64,000 bases of DNA from positions 223,311 through 287,310 of the forward strand of contig JAIXYZ010000001.1 of NCBI GenBank assembly GCA_027489955.1, written 5' to 3'. Shown piece after piece: positions 45,457 to 54,123 of the stretch. The DNA comes from Hyphomicrobiales bacterium (GTDB taxonomy: Bacteria; Pseudomonadota; Alphaproteobacteria; Rhizobiales; Beijerinckiaceae). The notes under the pieces were generated by a model. The model worked only from the letters and a program-made list of their open reading frames with translations, was not told the origin of the DNA and ran no database searches. The position numbers were made by a program, and so were the translations under genes. How positions within the stretch are numbered: the stretch's first letter is position 1; each line of letters opens with the position of its first letter.

Positions 45457-45517
45457 CCCCCGGTCATGATGGCGGTCAATTGAGGCAATGGCTAGGTCCG
45501 CCAGCCCGTTCCCCACC

Positions 45518-46474
45518 TCACGCCATCGACCGGAGCTGGCGGCGCACGGTTTCGCGCGAGACCAGGGCGGTGACGGCGGCGACGAGAAGCACCACCGCGC
45601 CGATGGCGCCATAGCCCGACCAGCCGATCTCGAAGGAGCCGAACAGCGCCTCCACCTCGTTGCCGCCGGGACTGGCGCGCAGGGACGCGGCAAGCCAGCC
45701 CGCCAGCGTGAGGAAGAAGGCCGCGGCACCGCCCCCGATCAGGCCGCCCTTCAGGCCGAGCCTCAGGAAGCGCGACTGGAATTCGCGGGCGATGAAGATG
45801 TCGTCGGCGCCGACGAAGTGCAGCACTTCGACGATGTCCTTGGCCCCGGCGAGCGCCCCCCGGGTGGCGAATCCGATGGCGAGCGCCGCGGCGGCGATGA
45901 CGAGGCCCAGCACGACGAGGCCGACGAGGATGACGCCGCCCGCCATGGTGGCGAGCCGCTCCACCCACAGGCGATGATCGTCGAGGCTCGCGCCCGGAAC
46001 GTCCCGTCGCAGCGTGTCCTTGAGGGCGCCGAGGTCGGACGCCGCCGCCTCTCCCGTCAGCTTCACCACGATGAGGCGCGGCACGGGGAGCTCGACGAGA
46101 TCCAGCCCGCCGCCGAGCCAGGGCTCGAGCAGCCGCTCCGATTCGCCCTTCGAGAACACGCGGACCGATTCGACGCCCTTCGTCGACCGCGCGAGCCCGG
46201 CCGCCTTCGACACGGCGCCCTCGACATCCATCCGCGGCTGCGGCCGCACCTGGATCGTCACCTCCCGCGCCACCGAGGACCGCCATTCGCGGGACGCGTT
46301 GGCGACGAGCTGGGCGCCGCTGGCGGTGAGGGCGGCCAGAAAGGTCAGGATCGCTATGACCACGACGAGGGCGCGGCCGGCGATGGTCGCTGAGGGCACC
46401 AGCGGACGGCCCGGGCGCATCCGGGCCTGGCTGTCGGCGGTGGCGTCATAGGCTTGCGAGGGTTCGGCGGTCAT
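45518..46474 (-). CDS. ftsX: cell division protein FtsX
   Basis: FtsX (318 residues) is the membrane half of the FtsEX complex that couples ATP hydrolysis to septal peptidoglycan hydrolysis. There is one membrane helix near 25-55, a periplasmic loop (about 55-165) and three helices at the C-terminus ending in GYGAIGAVVLLVAAVTALVS. The ATG at 46474 is ten bases after the ftsE stop. It is longer at the N-terminus than many FtsX proteins, which is usual in the order. Confidence 0.9.
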   Translation of the reverse strand: MTAEPSQAYDATADSQARMRPGRPLVPSATIAGRALVVVIAILTFLAALTASGAQLVANASREWRSSVAREVTIQVRPQPRMDVEGAVSKAAGLARSTKGVESVRVFSKGESERLLEPWLGGGLDLVELPVPRLIVVKLTGEAAASDLGALKDTLRRDVPGASLDDHRLWVERLATMAGGVILVGLVVLGLVIAAAALAIGFATRGALAGAKDIVEVLHFVGADDIFIAREFQSRFLRLGLKGGLIGGGAAAFFLTLAGWLAASLRASPGGNEVEALFGSFEIGWSGYGAIGAVVLLVAAVTALVSRETVRRQLRSMA

Positions 46475-46484
46475 GGCGTCGCCC

Positions 46485-47144
46485 TCAATCGTCGATGTGG
46501 AGCTGGCGGTCGCCCAGGACGAGCCGGCGAGCGCCGATCTGGTCCATCAGGGCGAGGTCGTGGGTGGCGATGACGACCGCCGTGCCGAAATGATGGAGCT
46601 CGACGAAGAGCCGCAGCAGCCGGCGCGCGAGGCTGGGATCGACGTTGCCCGTCGGCTCGTCGGCGAGCAGCAGGTCCGGCCTCGTGATCAGCGCGCGGGC
46701 GATGGCGGCGCGCTGCTTCTCGCCGCCGGACAGGACGGGGGGCAGGACATGCATGCGCTCGCCCAGCCCGACGAACTTGAGGAGGTCCACGACCTCGCCA
46801 CGATAGGCGGCCTCCTCCTTGCCCTGCACCCGCAGCGGCAGGGCCACGTTCTCGTAGGTCGTCAGGTGGTCGAGAAGCCGGAAGTCCTGGAAGACGATGC
46901 CCATGCGCCGGCGCAGCGCGGTCAGTTCGTGCTTCTCGATGCGGGACGTGTCCTGGCCGAAGACGGTGACCAGGCCGCGGGTCGGCCGCAGCGCCAGGAG
47001 AATCAGCCGCAGCAGCGTCGTCTTGCCCGCGCCGGACGGCCCCGTGAGGAACTGGAAGGAGCGGGGCTCGATCTCGAAGGATATGTCCTTCAGGACCTCG
47101 GGCCCCATCCCATACCGAAGGCCGACATTCTCGAAGCGGACCAA
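46485..47144 (-). CDS. ftsE: cell division ATP-binding protein FtsE
   Basis: FtsE (219 residues) has Walker A GPSGAGKTT (35-43), signature LSGGEKQR and Walker B LLLADEPTGNVDP, and begins with VRFENVGLRYG, the usual FtsE opening. I place the start at TTG 47144 because a perfect AGGAGG lies nine bases upstream and earlier codons are not family-like. ftsX follows directly. A CtrA-like box lies about 60 bases upstream. Confidence 0.92.
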   Translation of the reverse strand: MVRFENVGLRYGMGPEVLKDISFEIEPRSFQFLTGPSGAGKTTLLRLILLALRPTRGLVTVFGQDTSRIEKHELTALRRRMGIVFQDFRLLDHLTTYENVALPLRVQGKEEAAYRGEVVDLLKFVGLGERMHVLPPVLSGGEKQRAAIARALITRPDLLLADEPTGNVDPSLARRLLRLFVELHHFGTAVVIATHDLALMDQIGARRLVLGDRQLHIDD

Positions 47145-47201
47145 ACCGTTCGCCCTCCTGCGGGACCGCGAGGGACCCGGATCGGGCCGGCCGCAGCCGG
47201 C

Positions 47202-47218
47202 TTCATGCTTCGTTAACC
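47202..47218 (+). promoter_or_regulatory. candidate CtrA box between ftsE and the zinc-finger gene
   Basis: TTCA (47202-47205), seven bases, then TTAACC (47213-47218) matches the CtrA consensus TTAA-N7-TTAAC at all but one position. It lies between two divergent genes, 58 bases from ftsE and 79 bases from the zinc-finger gene. CtrA is the cell-cycle master regulator of alphaproteobacteria. Confidence 0.5.
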
Positions 47219-47296
47219 ATGACGGGCGCCAATGGAGGCTGCAGCCGTCCGGCTTGTCCATAACCGATCAGGTCAGCGGAGCCAGCCTGATTCGCC

Positions 47297-48091
47297 ATGC
47301 TCATCGTCTGTCCATCTTGCGCAAGACGCTATTCGCTCCCCGCCGACAAGATCGGCGCGCAGGGGCGCACGGTCCGCTGCGCGTCCTGCCGGACGCAGTT
47401 CTTCGTGCCCCCGCCCGAGGAGGACGAGGCTGTCCGTCCCGCCGGCGAGGGTTTCGACGACGTGGCGTTCCGCGATGAGAATGCGGCCGGGCCGGCCGCG
47501 CCGATCGAGGCCGCCGCCGTCGAGGACAGTCCCGCAGCTTTCCCTTCCGAACCTGAGGCCGCCGCGCCGCGGCGTCGTCGCCTGCCGCGCCTTCCGCGAA
47601 TCGCATGGCGGCCGCCGCCGGCGCTCGCCCGCATCGGGAGCCGGTTCGGCGCTCCCGCGCTGCTGACGCTGATCCTCGTCGCCGGCGTGATCGCCATCGT
47701 GAAGCGCGAGGCCGTCGTGCGGGCCGCCCCCCAGACCGCCAAGGTCTTCGCCGCCATCCGCATGCCCGTGAACCTTCGCGGGCTCGTCTTCCGGGACGTG
47801 AAGTCCGAGACGGTGTGGGAAGGCACGACGCGCTATCTCGTCGTGGAAGGCGAGATCGTGAACGTGGCGCAGGAGGCGGTTCCCGTCGCGCCGGTCTCCA
47901 TCACCGTACGCAGCGCCGATGGCGGCGGTCTCTACACCTGGAGCGTGGAGCCCATGCGGCCGCGGCTGGAGGCCGGGCAGAAGATGGCGTTCCGCGCCCG
48001 TCTTGCGTCTCCGCCCCCGGACGGCCAGAACGTTGTCGTGGTGTTCGCCAAGGACGGCGGGGCCACCCAGGCCAACGCGTCCCCGAGATGA
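47297..48091 (+). CDS. zinc-ribbon (MJ0042-type) membrane protein, DUF3426-like
   Basis: This 264-residue protein has an N-terminal zinc ribbon with Cys5, Cys8, Cys28 and Cys31 (CPSC and CASC), an acidic/proline linker, one membrane helix (about 117-137) and a C-terminal extracytoplasmic domain (about 150-260) with VWEGTTRYLVVEGEIVN, resembling DUF3426. Function is unknown. It sits opposite ftsEX and is followed by hpt after four bases. The zinc ribbon is on the cytoplasmic side. Confidence 0.88.
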   Translation: MLIVCPSCARRYSLPADKIGAQGRTVRCASCRTQFFVPPPEEDEAVRPAGEGFDDVAFRDENAAGPAAPIEAAAVEDSPAAFPSEPEAAAPRRRRLPRLPRIAWRPPPALARIGSRFGAPALLTLILVAGVIAIVKREAVVRAAPQTAKVFAAIRMPVNLRGLVFRDVKSETVWEGTTRYLVVEGEIVNVAQEAVPVAPVSITVRSADGGGLYTWSVEPMRPRLEAGQKMAFRARLASPPPDGQNVVVVFAKDGGATQANASPR

Positions 48092-48095
48092 CCCG

Positions 48096-48635
48096 ATGAA
48101 GTCGGATATGAAGATCAGCGTCCTCTACGACGAGGACAGCATCGCCCGCCGGAATGCCGAGCTCGCCGACGCGATCGTCGCGGCCAAGCCGCACGAACTG
48201 CTCGTCGTGGCCGTGCTCAAGGGCAGCTTCATGTTCGCCGCCGACCTGATCCGCGCGCTGCACCGGGCGGGCCTGGAGCCTCAGGTGGAGTTCGTCCACC
48301 TGTCCAGCTACCGGGAGGCCACGGTCTCGTCGGGACAGGTGGAGATCCTCAAGGACATCGACAGCGACGTGCGGGGCCGCGACATCCTGCTCGTGGACGA
48401 CATCCTCGAATCGGGCCGCACGCTGGCCTTCGCCAAGGACCTGCTCATGGCGCGCGGGGCGCGGCGGGTGCTGACCGCCGTGCTGCTGGAAAAGCCCGGC
48501 AAGCGGGCGGTGCAGGTGGGGGCCGATTTCGTCGGCTTCGAGTGCCCGGACCTGTTCGTCATCGGGTACGGGATGGACGTGGCCCATTCCTACCGCCAGC
48601 TCCCCTTCGTCGGCTTCGTCGAACAGGGCGCCTAA
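48096..48635 (+). CDS. hpt: hypoxanthine phosphoribosyltransferase
   Basis: This 179-residue protein has the phosphoribosyltransferase signature ILLVDDILESGRTL and the conserved VAVLKGSFMFAADL and SYREATVSSG segments. It salvages hypoxanthine (and guanine) to IMP/GMP using PRPP. The ATG at 48096 is four bases after the zinc-finger gene, and an alternative ATG is at 48108. The cpdR-like gene follows by six bases. Confidence 0.95.
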   Translation: MKSDMKISVLYDEDSIARRNAELADAIVAAKPHELLVVAVLKGSFMFAADLIRALHRAGLEPQVEFVHLSSYREATVSSGQVEILKDIDSDVRGRDILLVDDILESGRTLAFAKDLLMARGARRVLTAVLLEKPGKRAVQVGADFVGFECPDLFVIGYGMDVAHSYRQLPFVGFVEQGA

Positions 48636-48641
48636 GCCGCC

Positions 48642-49007
48642 ATGGCGCGCATCCTGCTGGTCGACGACGAAGAGGGCGTCCGCGGCTTCCTGAAGCGCGG
48701 GCTGGAGATGGACGGCCACGTGGTCGAACTGGGCGTCGACGGCGCGGACGGGCTCGAGCGGCTGACGTCGGCGGAAACCCCGTTCGACCTCATGCTCACC
48801 GACATCCGCATGCCGGTGATGGACGGCATCGCGCTGGCACTGGCCGCCAAGCGCGATTTCCCGGACCTCGTGATCCTGCTGATGACCGGCTATGCGGACC
48901 AGCGGGAGCGGGCGAGGGGGCTGGATGCCATCGCCGCCGACGTGCTCACCAAGCCGTTCTCCCTCGCCGACATGCGGGTCGCGGTGAAGCGGAACCTGCC
49001 GGCCTGA
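48642..49007 (+). CDS. cpdR: single-domain response regulator, CpdR-like
   Basis: This 121-residue protein is only a receiver domain, with acidic Asp8/Asp9, phospho-acceptor Asp54 (LTDIRMP) and Lys in VLTKPF. CpdR-type regulators have no output domain and, when unphosphorylated, help ClpXP degrade CtrA in alphaproteobacteria. The family call comes from similarity of its opening (MARILLVDDEEGVRGFL), its length and the hpt/ftsEX setting. Other single-domain receivers are possible. Confidence 0.72.
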   Translation: MARILLVDDEEGVRGFLKRGLEMDGHVVELGVDGADGLERLTSAETPFDLMLTDIRMPVMDGIALALAAKRDFPDLVILLMTGYADQRERARGLDAIAADVLTKPFSLADMRVAVKRNLPA

Positions 49008-49011
49008 GCCT

Positions 49012-49506
49012 TCACCCGTTCAGGCGCCAGATCGTGACGTTGAGCACGGTGGCGAAGGAAACCCAGGCCGCATAGGGCACGAGCAGCCAGGCGGCGGGCG
49101 GATCGACCAGCCGGAACCGCCAGATCGTCACGAGGATCATCGCCAGCAGCGGGACGATGACGAGGACGCCGCCGATCGTGCTGTTGGCGCCGAAGAAAGC
49201 GAAGGACCAGGCCGCGTTCAGGGCGAGCTGCACGTAGAAGACCGCCAGCGCCGCCGCCCGCCCCTTGGTTTCCCTCGGCAGGCCCAGGACCCGGAAGACG
49301 GCATAGGCCATCATCACGTAGAGCACGGTCCAGACCGGCCCGAAAATCCAGTTCGGCGGGTTGAAGCTCGGCTTCACGAGGCCGGCATACCAGCCGGGGA
49401 TGTTGGGCATCGTCGCCAGGTTGCCGAGCACGCCGGCCGCCGCGACGGGCACGATGGCAAGCGCGAGGCGGACGGGAAGGGACAGGGACGTTCCGGAGGC
49501 TGTCAT
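49012..49506 (-). CDS. TspO/MBR family membrane protein
   Basis: This 164-residue protein has five membrane helices and the TspO pattern: WYAGLVKPSFNPPNWIFGPVW near the start and NAAWSFAFF in the middle, rich in tryptophan and proline. TspO binds tetrapyrroles and cholesterol-like ligands and affects porphyrin-dependent regulation. It is convergent with the cpdR-like gene, four bases away. The ATG at 49506 is preferred. Confidence 0.93.
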   Translation of the reverse strand: MTASGTSLSLPVRLALAIVPVAAAGVLGNLATMPNIPGWYAGLVKPSFNPPNWIFGPVWTVLYVMMAYAVFRVLGLPRETKGRAAALAVFYVQLALNAAWSFAFFGANSTIGGVLVIVPLLAMILVTIWRFRLVDPPAAWLLVPYAAWVSFATVLNVTIWRLNG

Positions 49507-49698
49507 GGGCTGCCACGCTGGTTGGGTTGCGCAGGAAATGGGGCTGCCGGCGCCGCGAGCAACCCTCATGGAGCGAAACGGCTAAGCCTGCGGACCGTTC
49601 CGTTTTCGCCGGAGGTGCGGAAGTGGCCAGGGGGGCAGCGCGTTTCCCCGCCACCGCCGTACTTCCGCTCCTGCCCCGCGCTGCGCTATCAGCAGGGC

Positions 49699-50850
49699 AT
49701 GTCAGACACAGCCAAGCCCCGCTTCTCCCGCCGCAGCCTCGCCGCCCAGGCCATGGGCCATGTCGACCCCGCCACCAGAGCGGTCGTCATGCCGATCCAC
49801 GTGGCGACGACCTATATCCGCGATCCCGACAACGCCTACTCGTCCGGTTTCGTCTACGGCCGGCCCGACAACGCCACCGTGCGTGAGGCCGAAGCCGTGA
49901 TCGCGATGCTGGAGGACGCCCCGCAGGCGCTGCTGTTCGGCTCGGGCATGGCAGCGGCGACCGCCGTGTTCCAGGCGCTCGATCCCGGCGACCACATCGT
50001 GGCGTCGCGGGTCATGTACTGGGCGCTGCGCAACTGGCTCATGACCGAGGCGGTGCGCTGGGGCCTGAAGCTGGACCTCGTCGACGCGGACGATCTGGAT
50101 GCGCTCAAGGCCGCCGTCCGGCCGGGCGAGACCAAGCTGGTCTGGATCGAGACGCCGGCGAACCCGCTCTGGACCATCGTGGACATCGCCGGCGCGGCGG
50201 CGATCGCGCATGCGGCAGGCGCGCGGCTCGCGGTGGATTCCACCTGCGCCTCGCCCTTTCACACCCGCCCGCTCGCGCATGGCGCCGACATCGTCATGCA
50301 TGCGGCGACGAAGGTGCTGAACGGGCATTCGGACGTGGTGGCGGGCGCGCTCGCCACCGCCCGCGACGATGCGTTCTGGCAGCGGATCGCAGGCATCCGG
50401 CGGCAGCAGGGCGCGATCCTGGGACCGTTCGAGGCCTATCTGCTCATGCGCGGCCTGCGCACGTTCCACGTGCGCGCCGAACGCCAGGCCATGGCGGCGG
50501 CAGACCTCGCGCTGCGCTTCTCCGCCCATCCGCGCGTCGCCCGCGTGCTGTATCCCGGCCTGCCGCAGCACCCGGGCCACGACATCGCGGCGCGGCAGAT
50601 GGAGAACGGCTTCGGCTACATGCTGTCGGTGCAGGTGGCGGCGGGCGAAGCGGCCGCGGTCGCGGCGGCCGCCAGGGTGCGGCTGTGGAAGCGCGCGACC
50701 TCGCTCGGCGGGGTGGAAAGCCTCATCGAGCACCGCGCCTCCATCGAAGGGCCGGGCTCGCCCTGCCCGCCGGACCTGCTGCGCCTGTCGGTCGGGCTGG
50801 AGGATGTCGAGGACCTGTTCGGCGACCTCGACCAGGCGCTTTCCGGCTGA
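49699..50850 (+). CDS. Cys/Met metabolism PLP-dependent enzyme (cystathionine gamma-synthase-like)
   Basis: This 383-residue fold-type I enzyme has the trans-sulfuration signature around PLP lysine K205 (GADIVMHAATKVLNGHSDV) plus LFGSGMAAATAVF and WIETPANPLW. The family includes cystathionine beta-lyase, gamma-synthase, gamma-lyase and O-acylhomoserine sulfhydrylase, and sequence alone does not decide. With metX in the window, a role in methionine synthesis is plausible. The ATG is at 49699. The preceding 192 bases show no SAM riboswitch. Confidence 0.85.
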   Translation: MSDTAKPRFSRRSLAAQAMGHVDPATRAVVMPIHVATTYIRDPDNAYSSGFVYGRPDNATVREAEAVIAMLEDAPQALLFGSGMAAATAVFQALDPGDHIVASRVMYWALRNWLMTEAVRWGLKLDLVDADDLDALKAAVRPGETKLVWIETPANPLWTIVDIAGAAAIAHAAGARLAVDSTCASPFHTRPLAHGADIVMHAATKVLNGHSDVVAGALATARDDAFWQRIAGIRRQQGAILGPFEAYLLMRGLRTFHVRAERQAMAAADLALRFSAHPRVARVLYPGLPQHPGHDIAARQMENGFGYMLSVQVAAGEAAAVAAAARVRLWKRATSLGGVESLIEHRASIEGPGSPCPPDLLRLSVGLEDVEDLFGDLDQALSG

Positions 50851-50919
50851 CGCAAATCCGCATGGAGGCCGTCGCGACGGCGCGCTAGGCTGGGCGTCCT
50901 GACGTTACAGGAGGTGCCC

Positions 50920-52899
50920 ATGTCCAGCCGCCCCGACGACGACCTTTTGCGCACAGGCCCGTCCCGCCGCGAGGTGATCGCGACCGGCGCCGCAGCCCTT
51001 GCCGCCGCCGCGATCCCGGGCCTTGCCCTCGCGCAGGGCGCGCCGCGCGTGCGGCTGCGGGTCATGGAGACGACGGACCTCCACGTCAACGTCGTGCCCC
51101 ACGACTATTATCGCGACGCGGCCGACGACACGCTCGGGCTCGCCAAGACCGCGACGCTGATCAAGGCCGCGCGGGCCGAGGCGCCCAATTCCATTCTCCT
51201 GGACAATGGCGACCTGATCCAGGGTTCGCCCATGGGCGACTTCATCGCCTACAAGAAGGGCCTGAACCCGGGCGACACGCACCCGATGTTCGCCGCCATG
51301 AACGGGCTGGATTATGCCTGTTCCACCCTGGGCAACCACGAGTTCAATTACGGCCTCGGCTTCCTGGACACGGCGCTGTCGGCGGCGAAGTTCCCGGTCG
51401 TCTGCGCCAACGTCTTCAAGCCGGACGGCACGCCGCTGGTGAAGCCCTGGACGATCGTGGAGCGCGCGGTGGTCGACGAGGCCGGCGCAGCTCAGACGGT
51501 GCGCATCGGCATCATCGGCTTCACGCCGCCGCAGATCGTGCAGTGGGACAAGGCGCATCTGGACGGCAAGGCGACGACGATCGACATCGTCGATGCGGCC
51601 CGGCGCTACGTGCCGGAATTGCGCGCCGCCGGGCCCGACATCGTCGTCGCGCTCTGCCATTCGGGCATTGCGGGCGGCGAGCGGCGAGGCGGGGAGGAGA
51701 ACGCGGCGCTGCACCTGGCCGCCGTCGAGGGGATCGACGTGCTGCTGACGGGGCACCTGCACCTCGTCTTCCCCGGCGACAAGAGCTTCAACGGCATTGC
51801 CGGGATCGACAACGTCAAGGGCACGCTGCACGGCAAGCCTGCGGTCATGCCCGGCTTCTGGGGCTCGCATCTGGGCATCGTCGATCTCGTGCTGGAGCGG
51901 AAGGGCTCCGGCTGGGGCATCGCCGACTTCAAGGTGGAGGCGCGGCCGATCTTCGAGCGGGTGGACCGGCGCGTCGTGCCCAAGGCGCAGGCGGACGCCG
52001 CGGTGCTCGCCGCCGTGCGCGAGGCGCACCAGGCGACGCTGGACTACGTGCGCCAGCCGGTGAGCGCCACCAGCGCCGCGATCACCAGCTATTTCGCCAT
52101 GATCGCCGACGATCCGTCCGTGCAGATCGTCTCCCAGGCGCAGAGCTGGTACGTGGCCGATCTCCTGAAGCAGACGCCGCACAAGGACCTGCCGCTGCTG
52201 TCGGCGGTGGCGCCGTTCAAGTTCGGCGGGCGCGGCGGCCCGACCTACTTCACGGACATCAAGCCCGGGCCGATCGCCATCAAGGACATCGCCGACATCT
52301 ACATCTATCCGAACACGGTGCGGGCGGTGAAGATCACGGGCGCGCAGGTGCGCGAATGGCTGGAGCGGTCGGCCGGGGCCTTCAACCGGATCGATCCGGC
52401 CCGGACGGACGAGCAGGAACTCATCAACACCCGGTTCCCAGCCTTCAATTTCGACATCATCGACGGCGTCACCTACAGGATCGACGTGACGCAGCCCTCG
52501 CGCTACGACGACAACGGCAAGCTCGTCGCGCCCGATGCCCGGCGGATCGTCGACCTCGCCTACAAGGGCAAGCCGATCGACGACAGGGCCGAGTTCGTCG
52601 TGGCGACGAACAATTACCGCGCCTCGGGCGGCGGCAATTTCCCCGGCAATGACGGTACGACCATCGTGATCGACGCTCCCGACCTGACTCGGGACGTCAT
52701 CGTGCGTTACCTGCTGGAACTGAAGACCGTCAACCCGACGGCGGACGGGAACTGGTCGCTCGCGCCGCTGCCCAGGGGCGTCAACGTCACCTTCGTCACC
52801 GGCCCCGCCGCCAGGGACAAGGTGCCGCCTGGGCTGAAGGTCGAGCCGGCGGGCGATGCCGCGGACGGGTTCGTGAAGTACCGGCTAGCGGCCGGCTAG
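50920..52899 (+). CDS. cpdB: 2',3'-cyclic-nucleotide 2'-phosphodiesterase / 3'-nucleotidase (CpdB type), exported
   Basis: This 659-residue protein has a Tat signal (PSRREVIATGAAAL, about 14-38), a metallophosphatase domain with METTDLHVNVVPHDYY, LDNGDLIQGSP, TLGNHEFNYGL and LLTGHLHLVFPG, and a C-terminal 5'-nucleotidase domain. CpdB-type enzymes degrade extracellular cyclic and 3'-nucleotides in the periplasm, giving nucleosides and phosphate. AGGAGG at 50909-50914 selects the ATG at 50920 over an in-frame GTG at 50914. Its TAG overlaps the opposing lipoprotein gene in a shared CTAG (52896-52899). Confidence 0.92.
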   Translation: MSSRPDDDLLRTGPSRREVIATGAAALAAAAIPGLALAQGAPRVRLRVMETTDLHVNVVPHDYYRDAADDTLGLAKTATLIKAARAEAPNSILLDNGDLIQGSPMGDFIAYKKGLNPGDTHPMFAAMNGLDYACSTLGNHEFNYGLGFLDTALSAAKFPVVCANVFKPDGTPLVKPWTIVERAVVDEAGAAQTVRIGIIGFTPPQIVQWDKAHLDGKATTIDIVDAARRYVPELRAAGPDIVVALCHSGIAGGERRGGEENAALHLAAVEGIDVLLTGHLHLVFPGDKSFNGIAGIDNVKGTLHGKPAVMPGFWGSHLGIVDLVLERKGSGWGIADFKVEARPIFERVDRRVVPKAQADAAVLAAVREAHQATLDYVRQPVSATSAAITSYFAMIADDPSVQIVSQAQSWYVADLLKQTPHKDLPLLSAVAPFKFGGRGGPTYFTDIKPGPIAIKDIADIYIYPNTVRAVKITGAQVREWLERSAGAFNRIDPARTDEQELINTRFPAFNFDIIDGVTYRIDVTQPSRYDDNGKLVAPDARRIVDLAYKGKPIDDRAEFVVATNNYRASGGGNFPGNDGTTIVIDAPDLTRDVIVRYLLELKTVNPTADGNWSLAPLPRGVNVTFVTGPAARDKVPPGLKVEPAGDAADGFVKYRLAAG

Positions 52900-53441
52900 A
52901 ACCGGGCCGCGATCGCGCCCTCGGCGAGGACGGTGGCGGCGTCGGGCCGCCGCGCCACGACCAGAACCACGTCGAGGGCATCGCCGCTGCGGCGGGCCGC
53001 GACGATCGCTGAGACCGGCATCGTGCCGTCCGCGCGGGCCATGTCGATGGCGACCGCGCGGCGGCCTGCGAGAGTGACGGCTCGCGCCGAAAGGGCGGAT
53101 GGCGGCGTGCGCGCGGTGCGCCGGCGCGTCGCGGCTTCATCGAGCAGGCGCGCCATGCGCGGCGGGTCGGCCAGGGCGGCTTCCAGGTCCCGGGCGGCCG
53201 CGCCGCGGGCGGTCAGGGCCGCCACGACGGACCCTTGCGGGCAATCGCCGCCATTGCAGACGCTGATCGCTTCGATCCTGATGTCGCCCTCGGCGATCCA
53301 GCCGGAAAGCGGCAAGCCGTGCCAGCTGGCATCGGCCGGAATGCCGGCCGCCCCGCGCGGCACGTAGATGCAGCCGGCGAGAAGCGACGCGGCCACAATC
53401 GGAACGGCCGCGAGCCGGGCGAGCGAACCTGTTCTTGACAA
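52896..53441 (-). CDS. small lipoprotein of unknown function
   Basis: This 181-residue protein starts at TTG (53441) behind an AGGAA ten bases upstream. It has a lipoprotein signal (IVAASLLAGC, Cys24) and a following IYVPRG. The mature part has two cysteines in CNGGDC, an Ala/Arg-rich helical middle and a final domain with DVVLVVARRPDAATV. I recognise no family. Codon use matches the genome, but the start lies at the edge of an AT-rich patch. Confidence 0.65.
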   Translation of the reverse strand: MSRTGSLARLAAVPIVAASLLAGCIYVPRGAAGIPADASWHGLPLSGWIAEGDIRIEAISVCNGGDCPQGSVVAALTARGAAARDLEAALADPPRMARLLDEAATRRRTARTPPSALSARAVTLAGRRAVAIDMARADGTMPVSAIVAARRSGDALDVVLVVARRPDAATVLAEGAIAARF

Positions 53442-53461
53442 TACGAATATATTCCTATACT
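53435..53461 (+). promoter_or_regulatory. candidate promoter in the AT-richer patch
   Basis: A perfect TTGACA (53435-53440) is followed, 15 bases on, by TATACT (53456-53461). The spacer is short, so strength is uncertain. The TTGACA overlaps the TTG start codon of the opposing lipoprotein gene. The downstream gene starts at 53677, about 210 bases on. Confidence 0.4.
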
Positions 53462-53676
53462 TGGGATCTGTGCATTATCCGATCGGGGCGTTTCGATGTC
53501 ATTGCTCTTATCGTGATCAAACGGGTTTCTGGCGTCCGCCGATACGTCTGCATTGCGACGCCTGCACAGCGATCCCCTGTCGCTGAGCGTTTCGGTGAAG
53601 CTGCACCGCCTGCGCCTTCTGTTGCGGGCCTATCATCCCGACCGGGCATCCATAACGGGTACAAGGTTCATCACAA

Positions 53677-54099
53677 ATGAAGAGAGAATTTGATACATAC
53701 GGCCATACAATCGAAGAAAGCTTACGCCTTTTTGCAGGTGAACTTCCTCGTGATGCTGTCGGCCTTTATCAGCTTGTCAGCGCTGGTGATGATTTCGGCC
53801 TGAAAGACCAGGAGCTGGACGATTTCGTCCGCCAGGCGATCTACGGTCTGCTGGATGCCGGCGCCAAGCCCGTCATCGGCGGCGGTGAATACAGCGTGCC
53901 GTGGGTGCGCCAGCTCCAATACGGAACGACGAAGGAGGAGATCGCCGAAGCGATCATCGCCGAATGGCGGCGAAATCAGCCCGACGAGATCGAACTGGTC
54001 GGCTATCCTTGGTTCGCGATCCGCAAGATCTATGGCGAGGGCTGGAACCGCGTGCCGGTCGAGCACCGCCCGCCGGGACATCGCCCCGGCGACGAATAG
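53677..54099 (+). CDS. hypothetical acidic protein
   Basis: This 140-residue, acidic, soluble protein starts MKREFDTYGHTIEESL. It has helical segments (RDAVGLYQLV, ELDDFVRQAIYGLLDAG, KEEIAEAIIAEWRR), a proline/His-rich tail and no signal peptide. I do not recognise the family. The 5' part of the gene and the 235 bases before it are visibly AT-richer than the surrounding sequence, while the 3' part is normal, suggesting a recently joined segment. It is convergent with purC. Confidence 0.65.
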   Translation: MKREFDTYGHTIEESLRLFAGELPRDAVGLYQLVSAGDDFGLKDQELDDFVRQAIYGLLDAGAKPVIGGGEYSVPWVRQLQYGTTKEEIAEAIIAEWRRNQPDEIELVGYPWFAIRKIYGEGWNRVPVEHRPPGHRPGDE

Positions 54100-54123
54100 G
54101 CGTGATCGCCAGCGACGGACAGT

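Noticed and set aside
53435..53680. 81-codon frame in the AT-richer patch
   Set aside because: Starts inside the promoter candidate, has no ribosome site and no protein-like pattern.
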